A stretch of DNA of 25,937 nt from Ignavibacteriaceae bacterium (GCA_013388525.1 JACAFA010000223.1:1-25937), one strand, 5' to 3'. Shown: positions 1 to 10,351, counted from the stretch's first letter. Notes: generated from the letters alone by a model not told the origin. Program-made: numbers and translations.

Positions 1-1
1 A

Positions 2-82
2 GACTTAGATTTGAGTCTGTCAGAAAATGAATTAACAGATATCATAAATACCTCCAAGAGATTATTAGTTAAAAATACTTAA
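2..82 (+). CDS. C-terminal end of an upstream gene (possibly lactate/malate dehydrogenase family)
   Basis: An open frame enters from the left edge and ends at TAA (80-82), giving 26 residues ending in SKRLLVKNT. The pattern 'DLSLSENEL..I...S..L' resembles the last helix of the L-lactate/malate dehydrogenase family, which typically ends with a hydrophobic-x-L-S-x-x-E segment followed by a Ser about seven residues on. That assignment is only a resemblance in a short fragment and could be wrong. The existence of a coding end here is moderately supported by the clean stop and the intergenic gap that follows. Confidence 0.4.
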   Translation, partial: DLDLSLSENELTDIINTSKRLLVKNT

Positions 83-89
83 TCTTCTC

Positions 90-110
90 TTAGGTATCAT
101 ATGATACTAA
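90..110. promoter_or_regulatory. 14-bp perfect palindrome upstream of the envelope operon, possible operator
   Basis: Positions 94-107 read GTATCATATGATAC, a perfect 14-bp palindrome. The arms extend by TTA/TAA on either side if one G (93) is bulged. It lies in the short gap between the upstream stop codon and the ATG at 144, about 37 bases before that ATG, where a repressor or activator site is plausible. A weak -10-like TATAAG follows at 112-117 without a good -35. It could instead be a small hairpin at the end of the upstream transcript, but no T-tract follows it. Confidence 0.35.
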
Positions 111-143
111 CTATAAGTAGAATATGTATTTCAATTTTTTGAA

Positions 144-1673
144 ATGAAAATATCCAGGATTATATCGTTTGCTTTGCTAAGTGGGTTGATCTTAATTTCT
201 TGTTATGATCAGCCCACAGATTCACCGGTTGGGAATAAACCACCGAATACCGGAGTTTTTTTATATCCCGACAGCTCAATAAGTCCACAGCCAAGCCGGC
301 TTAGAGTTCATTGGTGGGGCGATGATCCTGATGGAATCATTGTTGGGTTTTATTTCTCATGGGATAACATTAACTGGAGCTTTACTTCAGCTAATGACAG
401 CTTATTCGCTCTTCAGATAGGTGCAGTAGATACAACTTATGTGTTTTATGTTTCAGCCGTTGATGACGGAGGCAATGGTGTTTATGATTCAGAAATAATT
501 CAGAATGGAATAAACTATGGTCCGGAACCATTCATCGATAAAAATAATAATCAAAGATTTGATGAATCTATTGAGGATTTTTTTGATATCGGCTTGATAG
601 ATCCAACACCGGCAAGCAATATCTTTCCACTGAAGAATACTGCTCCTCAAATACAATGGAGCGAGTCAAGCTTTTTACCAGACACTTCATATCCGGTTAT
701 GTCATTTGGATGGGAAGCTTCAGATCTTGATGGTGATCAGACAATTCAGAAAATAAAAATATCATTGAATGATACTTCTTCTTCAAATATAATTGAGCTT
801 GACGGAAGTGTGAGACGAATTACACTTAGAACTAAAGATTACAATCTCACAAATCCTCTTACTGAAATATTAATTGAGGGCTCTGAAACAAACATTAATC
901 CGGAAAAACTATCCGGTATAAGATTGAATGATAATAACAGGATTTATGTTGAAGCTGTCGATATCTCCGGAGCCACTTCAGGTTATATAACTTTACCCGA
1001 TTCCGGGAAAAGTTGGTATGTGAAAAAACCTAAAGGAAAATTGCTAATCGTCGATGATTACCGTTCAAATGACGACGCACAAAGTTTTTATGCTGCAATG
1101 ATGGATTCGCTTGGTGTCAATCAATTGTTTGATGTTTGGGACATAAGGAATCAAGCCCCACCTTACATTGGAATAACTTTTTTACAAACAATTAAATTGT
1201 TTTCGCATCTCCTCTGGTATTCTGACAATAGCCCTTCGCTGGATCTTGCAGTGTCATCTGTTCAAAAATATCTGGATTCGGGAGGTAAAATTGCTTTTTC
1301 TATGCAATTTCCTCAGAGCATCGATCTAAATAATCTTGGGAGTTTTCTCCCGATCAGCCAGGATAGTCTTGATCAAAAAACTTCTATTTTGCCTGGAATT
1401 TCAGTCCGAGCCGATAGTACTGATCCATCCTATCCACCGCTGGTTACAATACAAAGTCTTTTCAGAGTTAAATCTTTTTATGTAAATGAACTAGCCGGAA
1501 TACCTATATATTATTTCCCGAATAAGGAATTGAAAGGTTTCATTGGATTTTTTAATAGTACCAAAACTTTATTCTTTTTCGGACTGCCACTTAATAAATG
1601 TAATGGGGGAGAGGCTAATGTTAAAGATCTTTTAACCAAAGTTTTGTTGGATGATTTTGGATTGACTCCATGA
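144..1673 (+). CDS. Outer-envelope lipoprotein with fibronectin-like N-terminus, function unknown
   Basis: This is a 509-residue protein with a lipoprotein signal peptide: a basic start, a hydrophobic stretch and the lipobox LISC with the acylated Cys at residue 20. Residues about 35-110 look like a beta-sandwich of the fibronectin/PKD kind (WWGDDPDG... and FYVSAVDDGG). A Ca-binding-like loop of acidic and Asn residues (DKNNNQRFDE, about 132-141) follows. A second beta-rich section spans about 165-295. From about residue 297, KGKLLIVDDY starts an alpha/beta segment with a later 'YLDSGGKIAFS', resembling a Rossmann-like or glutamine-amidotransferase-like fold, but I see no catalytic triad. It is the first gene of a five-gene envelope cluster and its TGA overlaps the next ATG (ATGA), so translation is probably coupled. 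I cannot name a substrate. An accessory lipoprotein for the neighbouring receptor is an inference. Confidence 0.85.
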   Translation: MKISRIISFALLSGLILISCYDQPTDSPVGNKPPNTGVFLYPDSSISPQPSRLRVHWWGDDPDGIIVGFYFSWDNINWSFTSANDSLFALQIGAVDTTYVFYVSAVDDGGNGVYDSEIIQNGINYGPEPFIDKNNNQRFDESIEDFFDIGLIDPTPASNIFPLKNTAPQIQWSESSFLPDTSYPVMSFGWEASDLDGDQTIQKIKISLNDTSSSNIIELDGSVRRITLRTKDYNLTNPLTEILIEGSETNINPEKLSGIRLNDNNRIYVEAVDISGATSGYITLPDSGKSWYVKKPKGKLLIVDDYRSNDDAQSFYAAMMDSLGVNQLFDVWDIRNQAPPYIGITFLQTIKLFSHLLWYSDNSPSLDLAVSSVQKYLDSGGKIAFSMQFPQSIDLNNLGSFLPISQDSLDQKTSILPGISVRADSTDPSYPPLVTIQSLFRVKSFYVNELAGIPIYYFPNKELKGFIGFFNSTKTLFFFGLPLNKCNGGEANVKDLLTKVLLDDFGLTP

Positions 1674-4477
1674 AGATAAAAATTATTTTGGCGATAGTAT
1701 TTATTTCTTTACAAACTTTTGCTCAGAGCACGGGGTCGCTCACCGGTAAGGTAGTTGATGACAAAACAAATGATCCATTACCGGGCGTTAATGTGATCTT
1801 AAAAGGAACTTATTATGGTGCAGCAACAGATTTCAACGGAAGTTTTAGAATAAATTCTATTTCACCGGGGACATATACTGTTGAACTTTCGCTTATTGGG
1901 TATAAAACAACCCAGGTTACCGGAACATTAATTGAATCCGGCAGAACAAAAAATCTGGATATCAGATTGGAAGAAACTGTATTAACACTTGAGCAGGATG
2001 TTGTGATTATCGGAGAAAAACCTTTGCTTGATGTTGAAGAGACACAAAGCAAAAAAACTATCTCTAAAGATGACATAGAAATTGCAGTTGTCGAAAATAT
2101 TCAGGATGTAGTAACCCAGCAGGCTGGAGTAATTAAATCTGATAATTCAATTCATATCAGGGGAGGCAGATCCTATGAGAATGCATTTCTTCTGGATGGA
2201 GTTTCGGTTCAGGATCCTTTAGCAGGAACTGGATTTGGATTACAATTGAGTGCTAACGCAATTGAAGAAGTTGAGGTTATAACCGGAGGATTTAATGCCG
2301 AATTTGGTCAGGCAACTTCCGGAGTTGTTAATGTAAGAACCAGAGAGGGTGGTTCAAAATATAACGGATATTTATCCTACAAACGGGATAATTTTGGTGA
2401 GAGGTCTTCGTATCATGTTTTTAATATTGATGTCATCGAGGCAAACTTCAGCGGACCAGAACCCTTTACAACCTTTCTGCTTCCTGCATTAGGAATTAAA
2501 ATTCCAGGCGAAATTACTTTCTTCGGTAGTTTCTATTCAGGATTAAGCGATGGAATTACTCAAGGTTACTTTAAACCAACAGCCAAACAATTAAACTCTT
2601 CTACTTTTGGAAATACTAGGTTTGCCCCCCGGGCTGAAAACAGCTGGTTCTGGCTTGGAAAATTGACTTATAAATATTCTCCAACTCTTAAGTTTTCTTA
2701 TTCATTTAATCAGTCAGTTAATATTAATCAGAACTCACAGTCTTTACAGTCAAACCTGGAATATGTTGAACCGAGTCCCGGGTATCAGTATGAATTTCAG
2801 AATATTTTAGATCAGGCAAATACTTTTACTCACAACAACACCTATCATAGTATCAGTATAACTCATACTCTTAGTACAAAAACTTTTTATGAATTTAAAG
2901 TAAATCATTTCTACACAAACCTGCGGGCAGATGCAAACGGACGAAAGTGGAATGAATATACTGAACCTAAAGACATTCCAAATTTCCCTGTTGAATATTA
3001 CAACGTCAATCAGGATACTATCGGAGTAATTCCCGGTGATGGTTTCTGGGACGTGGGTAATCCATTTACCTGGCGGGATCATTTTGTTCGTGAAATTTCT
3101 TTTCGCGGCGACTTAACAAGCTTCTTTGATGAAAAAAATAAATTCAAGTCCGGATTTAATTTTCAGTTCCAGGAAATGCAGGTGATTGATATTTATAAAC
3201 CCTGGGTTGGTGAGTTAGGTTTGAATAACGATATCTATAAAGTTTATCCTGCTCTTGGCTCCTTGTATGCTCAGGATAATATTAATTTCAGCGGGATGAT
3301 TCTTAATTTTGGTTTAAGATTAGACTTTTGGTTTCCCGGTAAATATGTTGATGATGCTGTAAATAATCCTGATGTAATTACTATTCCGGATCAAACACGG
3401 GAAAACTACAAGAATGACACTTTCGCATGGTTTGGTGGAAGAAGATGGAAAGCAAGGTTAAGTCCTCGTCTCGGAATTTCTCATCCTGTATCAGATAATC
3501 AAATCTTATTCTTTTCTTATGGGCACTTCAGCAAATGGCCAAAACCTCAATTTGTATATGCTAAGCTCGATCCATTAAATGCTCAATCATCTTTTCAAAA
3601 GTTTGGTAATCCAAATCTGAATCCGGAAACTACTGTTGCATATGAACTTGGACTAAAAACCCAATTCACTGAAGATGATGTATTAACTATCACCGCATAC
3701 TATAAGGACATTTTTGATTATGTAAGCACAAGGACAGCGAGAATAGTTTCAGCAAGATTTGCTACACAAAGATTTATTACCTATGTAAATTCGGATTATG
3801 CCCGTTCCAGAGGTTTAGAACTAGAGTTTAAGAAAAGAATAGGAAAATGGTTCAACGGCACAGCCACATTCTCTTATGCAATTGTAACAGGAAAGAGCTC
3901 ATCTGCAGATGAAGGGGTTCTTGTTTTACGCGGAGATCTTGACGAATCGATTAAAGAAGAATATGTTACATGGGATCGTCCCTTTACAGGTTCATTGTCT
4001 GCATCTTTCTACATTGAAAAAGGTAATCCGTTATTTGGAATTGCCGAAGGGTTTCTTGATGATATTAATTTCTATTTGAGATTCTTTTATCAATCTGGCA
4101 AAAGATACACTCCTGCAGTTTTCACAGGCAGTTATGATTCAAGAGGAAGACCAGAATATGAGTTCCTGAGAAGCGACAGAAACAGCAAAATCGGAGATGA
4201 TTGGTTCTGGGTTGACCTGAATATTGAAAAATATTTCGCTGTTGGTGGAATCAAATTCTCCTTGTTTGCAGAAATAAATAATTTACTCGACACGAAAAAT
4301 TCTGCAATAATAAATCCGGTGACCGGAAAAGCATATGAATTCGGAGACCCTACTCCATTAACATGGAATGATCCAAAATATCCTGATCTTCAGGCGCCTC
4401 TGGATCCATATCCCTATAATCCTGCAAGATATTTGACTCGCAGGAACATAAAGTTTGGTGTTAGCTTTAGATTTTAA
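1670..4477 (+). CDS. TonB-dependent outer-membrane receptor with carboxypeptidase-like regulatory domain
   Basis: This is a 935-residue outer-membrane transporter. A Sec signal peptide ending near TFAQ is followed by a CarboxypepD_reg-like Ig domain (about 22-110: 'GKVVDDKTNDPLPGVNVILKG', 'DFNGSFRI', 'YTVELSLIGYK'), as found in SusC-type and Bacteroidota receptors. A plug domain spans about 125-225 ('SIHIRGGRSYENAFLLDGV', 'IEEVEVITGGFNAEFGQ', 'SGVVNVRTREGG'). The rest is a long beta-barrel with alternating aromatic strands and a terminal Phe. Such receptors import scarce substrates (oligosaccharides, peptides, metal complexes) using TonB energy. Nothing here identifies the substrate, and no SusD-like gene is adjacent, so glycan uptake is not implied. 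It overlaps the upstream lipoprotein by 4 bases and lies 2 bases before the next gene. Family call is firm; specificity is unknown. Confidence 0.93.
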   Translation: MKIKIILAIVFISLQTFAQSTGSLTGKVVDDKTNDPLPGVNVILKGTYYGAATDFNGSFRINSISPGTYTVELSLIGYKTTQVTGTLIESGRTKNLDIRLEETVLTLEQDVVIIGEKPLLDVEETQSKKTISKDDIEIAVVENIQDVVTQQAGVIKSDNSIHIRGGRSYENAFLLDGVSVQDPLAGTGFGLQLSANAIEEVEVITGGFNAEFGQATSGVVNVRTREGGSKYNGYLSYKRDNFGERSSYHVFNIDVIEANFSGPEPFTTFLLPALGIKIPGEITFFGSFYSGLSDGITQGYFKPTAKQLNSSTFGNTRFAPRAENSWFWLGKLTYKYSPTLKFSYSFNQSVNINQNSQSLQSNLEYVEPSPGYQYEFQNILDQANTFTHNNTYHSISITHTLSTKTFYEFKVNHFYTNLRADANGRKWNEYTEPKDIPNFPVEYYNVNQDTIGVIPGDGFWDVGNPFTWRDHFVREISFRGDLTSFFDEKNKFKSGFNFQFQEMQVIDIYKPWVGELGLNNDIYKVYPALGSLYAQDNINFSGMILNFGLRLDFWFPGKYVDDAVNNPDVITIPDQTRENYKNDTFAWFGGRRWKARLSPRLGISHPVSDNQILFFSYGHFSKWPKPQFVYAKLDPLNAQSSFQKFGNPNLNPETTVAYELGLKTQFTEDDVLTITAYYKDIFDYVSTRTARIVSARFATQRFITYVNSDYARSRGLELEFKKRIGKWFNGTATFSYAIVTGKSSSADEGVLVLRGDLDESIKEEYVTWDRPFTGSLSASFYIEKGNPLFGIAEGFLDDINFYLRFFYQSGKRYTPAVFTGSYDSRGRPEYEFLRSDRNSKIGDDWFWVDLNIEKYFAVGGIKFSLFAEINNLLDTKNSAIINPVTGKAYEFGDPTPLTWNDPKYPDLQAPLDPYPYNPARYLTRRNIKFGVSFRF

Positions 4478-4479
4478 TT

Positions 4480-5457
4480 ATGAAAAAAATAGTTTTACTT
4501 CTACTAATAGTTTTGCCGCTAACAGAAATCAAGCCCCAGCTTTTCCCGGTGCTTGGAGGTCAGCGTGCTGGTATTTCAACTGCTCAATTTCTGAAAATTG
4601 GTGTCGGAGGCAGAGCATCTGCATTGGGAGATGCATTTGTTGCAATTGCGAATGATGCATCAGCTCTTTACTGGAATCCTGCGGGGCTTGTTCAGTTTGA
4701 TGAAAATCAAATTATGTTTTCGCATAATCAATGGATTGTTGATATAAATCATGATTTTCTTGGTGCCATATATCATCTCGATGGTACAAATAGTTTTGGA
4801 ATCGCTTTAACTTATCTTGGTATGAAAGATATGCCGGTTACCACGGAGTTCGCACCTTTCGGAACAGGTGAATATTTCGGATTTAATGATCTTGCAGTTG
4901 CAGTTACTTACTCGAGAAAGATGACGGAACAATTTAGTTTTGGTGGTACAATACGTTTTATTGAAGAAACTTTAGATAAGCTTAAGATGCGCGGTTTAAT
5001 GATTGATCTTGGAACTTATTATTGGACAGGATTAGGAACAACAAGATTTGCAGTTACAGTTTCGAACTTCGGAAATCAGCTGGCTCCGGACGGTGAAGTT
5101 GTATTAGTTGGAAAACGCAAAATTTCTGGCTGGCAGTCATTTTCTCCACCGACAATTTTCCGAATCGGATTTGCATTTGAACCATATCAGGATGATGAAC
5201 ACGTGCTAACCACCTCTGTTCAATTAAATCATCCGAATGATAACAGCGAAAACGTTGCAGCAGGGGTTGAATACACCTGGGACAAAATGATTTTTTTGCG
5301 CGGTGGTTACAAACTTAATGTAGAAGAACAGAATTATTCCTTTGGTGTTGGTTTCAAAGCACCTTTAAGCATTGCTCAATTCACTTTGGATTATGCTTTT
5401 TCTAATTTTTCAAGATTAGGTTCAGCTCACAGGTTTTCAATTATTTTGGGTTTATAA
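4480..5457 (+). CDS. PorV/PorQ-family outer-membrane beta-barrel protein
   Basis: This is a 325-residue protein with a short N-terminal signal (MKKIVLLLLIVLPLTEIKPQ). The family hallmark follows directly: 'FLKIGVGGRASALGDAFVA' and 'DASALYWNPAGL' at about 38-75, then a FadL-like barrel of aromatic-rich strands ending in 'HRFSIILGL'. PorV of the type IX secretion system shuttles C-terminal-signal proteins to the attachment complex, and PorQ is a related barrel. Many Ignavibacteria-type genomes carry several paralogues, so this copy need not be the core T9SS PorV. Its place between the TonB receptor and a gene encoding a T9SS-tagged enzyme suggests it may serve that product, which is an inference. 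It lies 2 bases after the receptor gene and 3 bases before the next. Confidence 0.88.
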   Translation: MKKIVLLLLIVLPLTEIKPQLFPVLGGQRAGISTAQFLKIGVGGRASALGDAFVAIANDASALYWNPAGLVQFDENQIMFSHNQWIVDINHDFLGAIYHLDGTNSFGIALTYLGMKDMPVTTEFAPFGTGEYFGFNDLAVAVTYSRKMTEQFSFGGTIRFIEETLDKLKMRGLMIDLGTYYWTGLGTTRFAVTVSNFGNQLAPDGEVVLVGKRKISGWQSFSPPTIFRIGFAFEPYQDDEHVLTTSVQLNHPNDNSENVAAGVEYTWDKMIFLRGGYKLNVEEQNYSFGVGFKAPLSIAQFTLDYAFSNFSRLGSAHRFSIILGL

Positions 5458-5460
5458 AAA

Positions 5461-6543
5461 ATGAAGTTAGTCTTCTATTTAATTATATTATTTTCAATAA
5501 TTGTCATTTCGGGATGTCAGGATAAATTTGACATAAATCAATTTAATGATGTAAGTACAGATGGCAATTTGAGTGGTGACACAGTTTATGTTCAGATTTC
5601 TCCTGTTTGGAGCGGATTCAATAAACCTCAGGATATATTGGTGGGCAAAGAACCATTTCTTTACGTGGCCGATACTGAGAATGACAGAATTGTTATGCTC
5701 AATCTCGACGGGAAGATTCTTGGAACTAAATCAATTAAAAGACCTGTAGCAATTGCACAGGATTACAAATTAAATTTAATTGTCTGTGCACAATTCGATA
5801 CAATAGTAAATTCTGAAACAAAAACATTCAGTGCGGTTTATAAAATTGATTTGGTTTCAGCGGGTCATCAGATTCAAAATGCCCCGGTAAAAAGACTGCT
5901 ACCTAGAGCAGTAGATTTCAATAGTCCCCTTCGTGAATACACCGCAGTTGGAGCCTTTTTTGATAATTCATTTTATGTCGGAAGAAAAGGTCCTAATAAT
6001 TCAAGCATATTTGATCCTGACAATTCAATTTTGATTTTTCATCCAAAGAAATGGTACTCTGGTCAAGAAGGCGATACCTTGATTGGCCGGGTACCAAACA
6101 TTGATCCTCTCAGTTCAGGATTGGTTTCTGCAAATCAAATAAGCTCGCTTACTACTTTCAACAAACGTAACATAGATATGATCATTACTTTAACGGGAAA
6201 TAACAGCTTCAAAGCACAATGGTTAACCTATTTTGTAAGCCCGATTGATGAAAGATATATCAGTGAATTTTCACCTTATGATGGAACAGAATTCGCAAGA
6301 CCAAACCGCTTTGACAGGCCTGAAGGAAGCGCTCTCGATGAAGCGGGCAATATTTATATTGCTGACGCAGGTAAAGACAGCATTTTTAAATTTAATCCTT
6401 TTGGAGATGAGCTTCAGTCATTCGGTGGTTCGAAAATATTTAATCAGCCTTATGCTGTAGCTGTTTTTGATAAAACACTTTATGTCGCAGATACGGGGAA
6501 TGACAGAATATTAAGATTTATACTTTCAACAGATTTGAGATAA
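5461..6543 (+). CDS. NHL-repeat beta-propeller lipoprotein
   Basis: This 360-residue lipoprotein has a signal peptide ending in the lipobox ISGC, with Cys at residue 19. Blades of an NHL-type propeller are visible: 'KPQDILVGKEPFLYVADTE' followed by NDRIVMLNLDG near 59-90, and near the C-terminus 'RPEGSALDEAGNIYIADAG' and 'QPYAVAVFDKTLYVADTGN' followed by DRILRF. The middle is less regular and may hold degenerate blades. NHL propellers bind proteins, nucleic acids or carbohydrates, or occasionally act as lyases; no catalytic residues are evident here. The signal places it on the envelope, probably in complex with the products on either side. The gene starts 3 bases after the PorV-like gene and ends 2 bases before the PLD gene. 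Confidence 0.85.
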   Translation: MKLVFYLIILFSIIVISGCQDKFDINQFNDVSTDGNLSGDTVYVQISPVWSGFNKPQDILVGKEPFLYVADTENDRIVMLNLDGKILGTKSIKRPVAIAQDYKLNLIVCAQFDTIVNSETKTFSAVYKIDLVSAGHQIQNAPVKRLLPRAVDFNSPLREYTAVGAFFDNSFYVGRKGPNNSSIFDPDNSILIFHPKKWYSGQEGDTLIGRVPNIDPLSSGLVSANQISSLTTFNKRNIDMIITLTGNNSFKAQWLTYFVSPIDERYISEFSPYDGTEFARPNRFDRPEGSALDEAGNIYIADAGKDSIFKFNPFGDELQSFGGSKIFNQPYAVAVFDKTLYVADTGNDRILRFILSTDLR

Positions 6544-6545
6544 AA

Positions 6546-8858
6546 ATGTTAAAATACTTTTCTTTCTTTGTTCTATTTAACTTCATCACTCTTGCTCAAA
6601 CTCCAGTTCCGATTTCAACTATAAAACAGAATGATGCTAATGGTTCACCTGTTAACATTGGACAGATTTTTACGGTATCGGGAGTGGTTACTTCATCAAA
6701 TCAGTTCGGAAACAATGGCCCGGGATCAATTCAGGATGAAACTGCAGGACTCTCAATTTATGGAAGTGCATTTGCGAACGCTGTTCAGATTGGTGATTCT
6801 GTTACGGTTACAGGTAAGCTTGATCAATTCAACGGATTATGCCAGATTAATTTTAATCTCGGAGGCGGTTCTGTTCAGATTAATACATCCGGCAATCAGA
6901 TAAATCCTGAAATTGTGACAATTCAACAAATTAAAAATCAATCTTGGAATTCTTTTGAAGAATATGAAGGAAAATTAATCAGGATCAACAACGTTACAAT
7001 CTCCGGCAGCGGAAATTTTTCAGGCGGTACAAACTATACCATTTCAGACGCTTCAGGTTCTTTGAGTAGCGGTCTTCGCATTGATAATGATGTTCTGACT
7101 ATTATTGGTACGCCAATTCCTTCAGGACAAGTTGATTTAATTGGTATACTTGGTCAATATGATCCTTCACCACCATACAGCACCGGTTATCAAATTCTCC
7201 CAAGATTTATCCAGGACATTGTTGATGATGGTTCTCCGGTTATTATTAATCCTGTTTTTGCTGCAAATATTACAACTACTTCATTCACTGTATATTTTAG
7301 TACTGTAAGGAATGGTAACAGCCAGGTTAAGTATGGATTAACTCCATCCCTGGAAATTGACTCCGTCATTGTAGATGAGGATACAACTCAACATGCAGTT
7401 GAGGTAACCGGATTACAGCCCTCTACACTATATTACTTTAAAGCTTATTCCACAAATGCACAGGGCACAAGTTCCAGCAACCTTCTTTCTGTATCTACAG
7501 CATCATCGGATACCACAACTGGTAAAATTAATATCTATTTTAATTTTTCAGTTGATACCTCGGTAGCTATTCCGGGAAATAATGCCAGAGGCAACATTAA
7601 TTTCGAACAGAAACTGATAAGCAGAATTAATGCAGCAAATTATTCAATTGATTTAGCATTATACAGTTTTGCCGATGTTCAGAACGTTGCTAATGCACTT
7701 GTTGTGGCAAAAAACCGTGGTGTTAAAGTCAGGGTGGTTTATGAAGATCGCACAAATCAAAACAGCTTCCAAACATTGGTTAATGCGGGAATTCCATTTA
7801 TTAAAAGAACCGCATCGGTAAGTGGAATTATGCATAACAAGTTCTTCATATTTGATGCAAGAGACAGCATATCTATAAATGACTGGGTTTGGACCGGCTC
7901 TTGGAATGTAACTGCAACTGAAAACGGTTGGGAAAATAATGTGATTGAAATAAACGATCCGGCTTTAGCCAACGCTTATAAAATTGAATTTGAAGAAATG
8001 TGGGGAAGTAACACTGACACACCAAATCCATCAAATGCTCGTTTTGGAAATCAGAAACTCGATAATACTCCTCATTCATTCAGCATTGGTGGAAGAGATG
8101 TAAATCTTTATTTCAGTCCCTCAGATCTGACTACGGCAAGAATAATCAACACAATAGGCACAGCTAATCACAGCATCTACTTGGCTCTTTATGTGATTAC
8201 CAGAGGAGATATAAAAGATGCAATAGTAAATAGGTTTAATGCAGGTGTAAATGATATCAGGGGCATAGTTGATCAGGTCAATTCACAGGGAACTGAATTT
8301 TATAATTTACAAACAGTTGCTGAAATGCTTCAAAATGTAGGAAACACCCTTCATCATAAATATGCTATAATTGATGCTTCCTATCCGGAAAGTTTTCCTT
8401 TAATAATTACAGGATCTCATAACTGGTCAACTTCTGCTGAAGCCGAAAACGATGAAAACTGTATCATTGTTAAGGATTTGTTGATAGCCAATCAATACTT
8501 ACAGGAGTTTAAGAAAAGGTATAATGAAAGCGGAGGCACAGGAACATTTATAGTTCCAACTTCATCGCTTGAAGAGAGATTTCAGATTAATGATATGTCG
8601 ATGATTTTGTATCAGAATTATCCTAATCCTTTTAACCCCATTACTACAATAAAAGTTGAATTGCCTGCAACTTCAGAAATTGAATTGAATCTTTTTGATG
8701 TTTTGGGAAATAAAGTTAAAACCTTGTTTAAAGGAGTTGCACCACAGGGCATTCTTTCTGTCGATTTAACTGCAGATGATCTTGCAAGTGGAGTCTATTT
8801 CTACACATTATATTCAGCAAATAGAAGCATCACTAAAAAAATGGTATTATTGCGATAG
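6546..8858 (+). CDS. Secreted phospholipase D-superfamily enzyme with OB-fold, FnIII and T9SS sorting domain
   Basis: This 770-residue extracellular enzyme has a signal peptide at 1-18 (ending LAQ). An OB-fold-like region at about 22-225 ('TVSGVVTSSNQFG', 'GDSVTVTGKLDQFNG') resembles nucleic-acid-binding domains of secreted nucleases, and a fibronectin type III domain follows at about 233-320. Two PLD half-domains carry complete HxKx4D motifs: HNKFFIFD (H430, K432, D437) followed by GSWN, and HHKYAIID (H603, K605, D610) followed by GSHNWS. Together the two motifs form one PLD active site that cleaves phosphodiesters through a phospho-His intermediate. The C-terminal ~90 residues are a type IX secretion sorting domain (YQNYPNPFNP, FDVLGNKV, GVYFYTL, KKMVLLR). 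The substrate could be nucleic acid or phospholipid; the OB-fold favours nuclease activity, but this is an inference. It is last in the envelope operon. Confidence 0.9.
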   Translation: MLKYFSFFVLFNFITLAQTPVPISTIKQNDANGSPVNIGQIFTVSGVVTSSNQFGNNGPGSIQDETAGLSIYGSAFANAVQIGDSVTVTGKLDQFNGLCQINFNLGGGSVQINTSGNQINPEIVTIQQIKNQSWNSFEEYEGKLIRINNVTISGSGNFSGGTNYTISDASGSLSSGLRIDNDVLTIIGTPIPSGQVDLIGILGQYDPSPPYSTGYQILPRFIQDIVDDGSPVIINPVFAANITTTSFTVYFSTVRNGNSQVKYGLTPSLEIDSVIVDEDTTQHAVEVTGLQPSTLYYFKAYSTNAQGTSSSNLLSVSTASSDTTTGKINIYFNFSVDTSVAIPGNNARGNINFEQKLISRINAANYSIDLALYSFADVQNVANALVVAKNRGVKVRVVYEDRTNQNSFQTLVNAGIPFIKRTASVSGIMHNKFFIFDARDSISINDWVWTGSWNVTATENGWENNVIEINDPALANAYKIEFEEMWGSNTDTPNPSNARFGNQKLDNTPHSFSIGGRDVNLYFSPSDLTTARIINTIGTANHSIYLALYVITRGDIKDAIVNRFNAGVNDIRGIVDQVNSQGTEFYNLQTVAEMLQNVGNTLHHKYAIIDASYPESFPLIITGSHNWSTSAEAENDENCIIVKDLLIANQYLQEFKKRYNESGGTGTFIVPTSSLEERFQINDMSMILYQNYPNPFNPITTIKVELPATSEIELNLFDVLGNKVKTLFKGVAPQGILSVDLTADDLASGVYFYTLYSANRSITKKMVLLR

Positions 8859-8925
8859 TGGAATTTTTAAGCTACGATATTTTGGAAAAAAAGTAGTTTG
8901 TTAATAAATTTTGCAACTAATTTTT

Positions 8926-8931
8926 AAAAGG
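8926..8931 (+). promoter_or_regulatory. Ribosome binding site of atpD
   Basis: AAAAGG sits 8 bases before the ATG at 8940, one of the few recognisable Shine-Dalgarno-like sites in the window. The 81-base gap upstream (8859-8939) is AT-rich and should hold the atpDC promoter. It contains TTTG at 8881-8884 and a TTTTG at 8909-8913 that loosely recall the Bacteroidota-type promoter, but the spacing is off and I do not call it. Confidence 0.45.
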
Positions 8932-8939
8932 CTATTTAA

Positions 8940-10349
<1,410 letters not shown>

Positions 10350-10351
10350 AA

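Noticed and set aside
4455..4655. 66-codon plus-strand frame spanning the end of the receptor gene and the start of the PorV-like gene
   Set aside because: It runs out of frame through two firmly identified genes and has no independent support.
144..8858. Polysaccharide utilisation locus (SusCD type)
   Set aside because: The receptor has the carboxypeptidase-like domain seen in SusC, but there is no SusD, glycosidase or glycan sensor gene.
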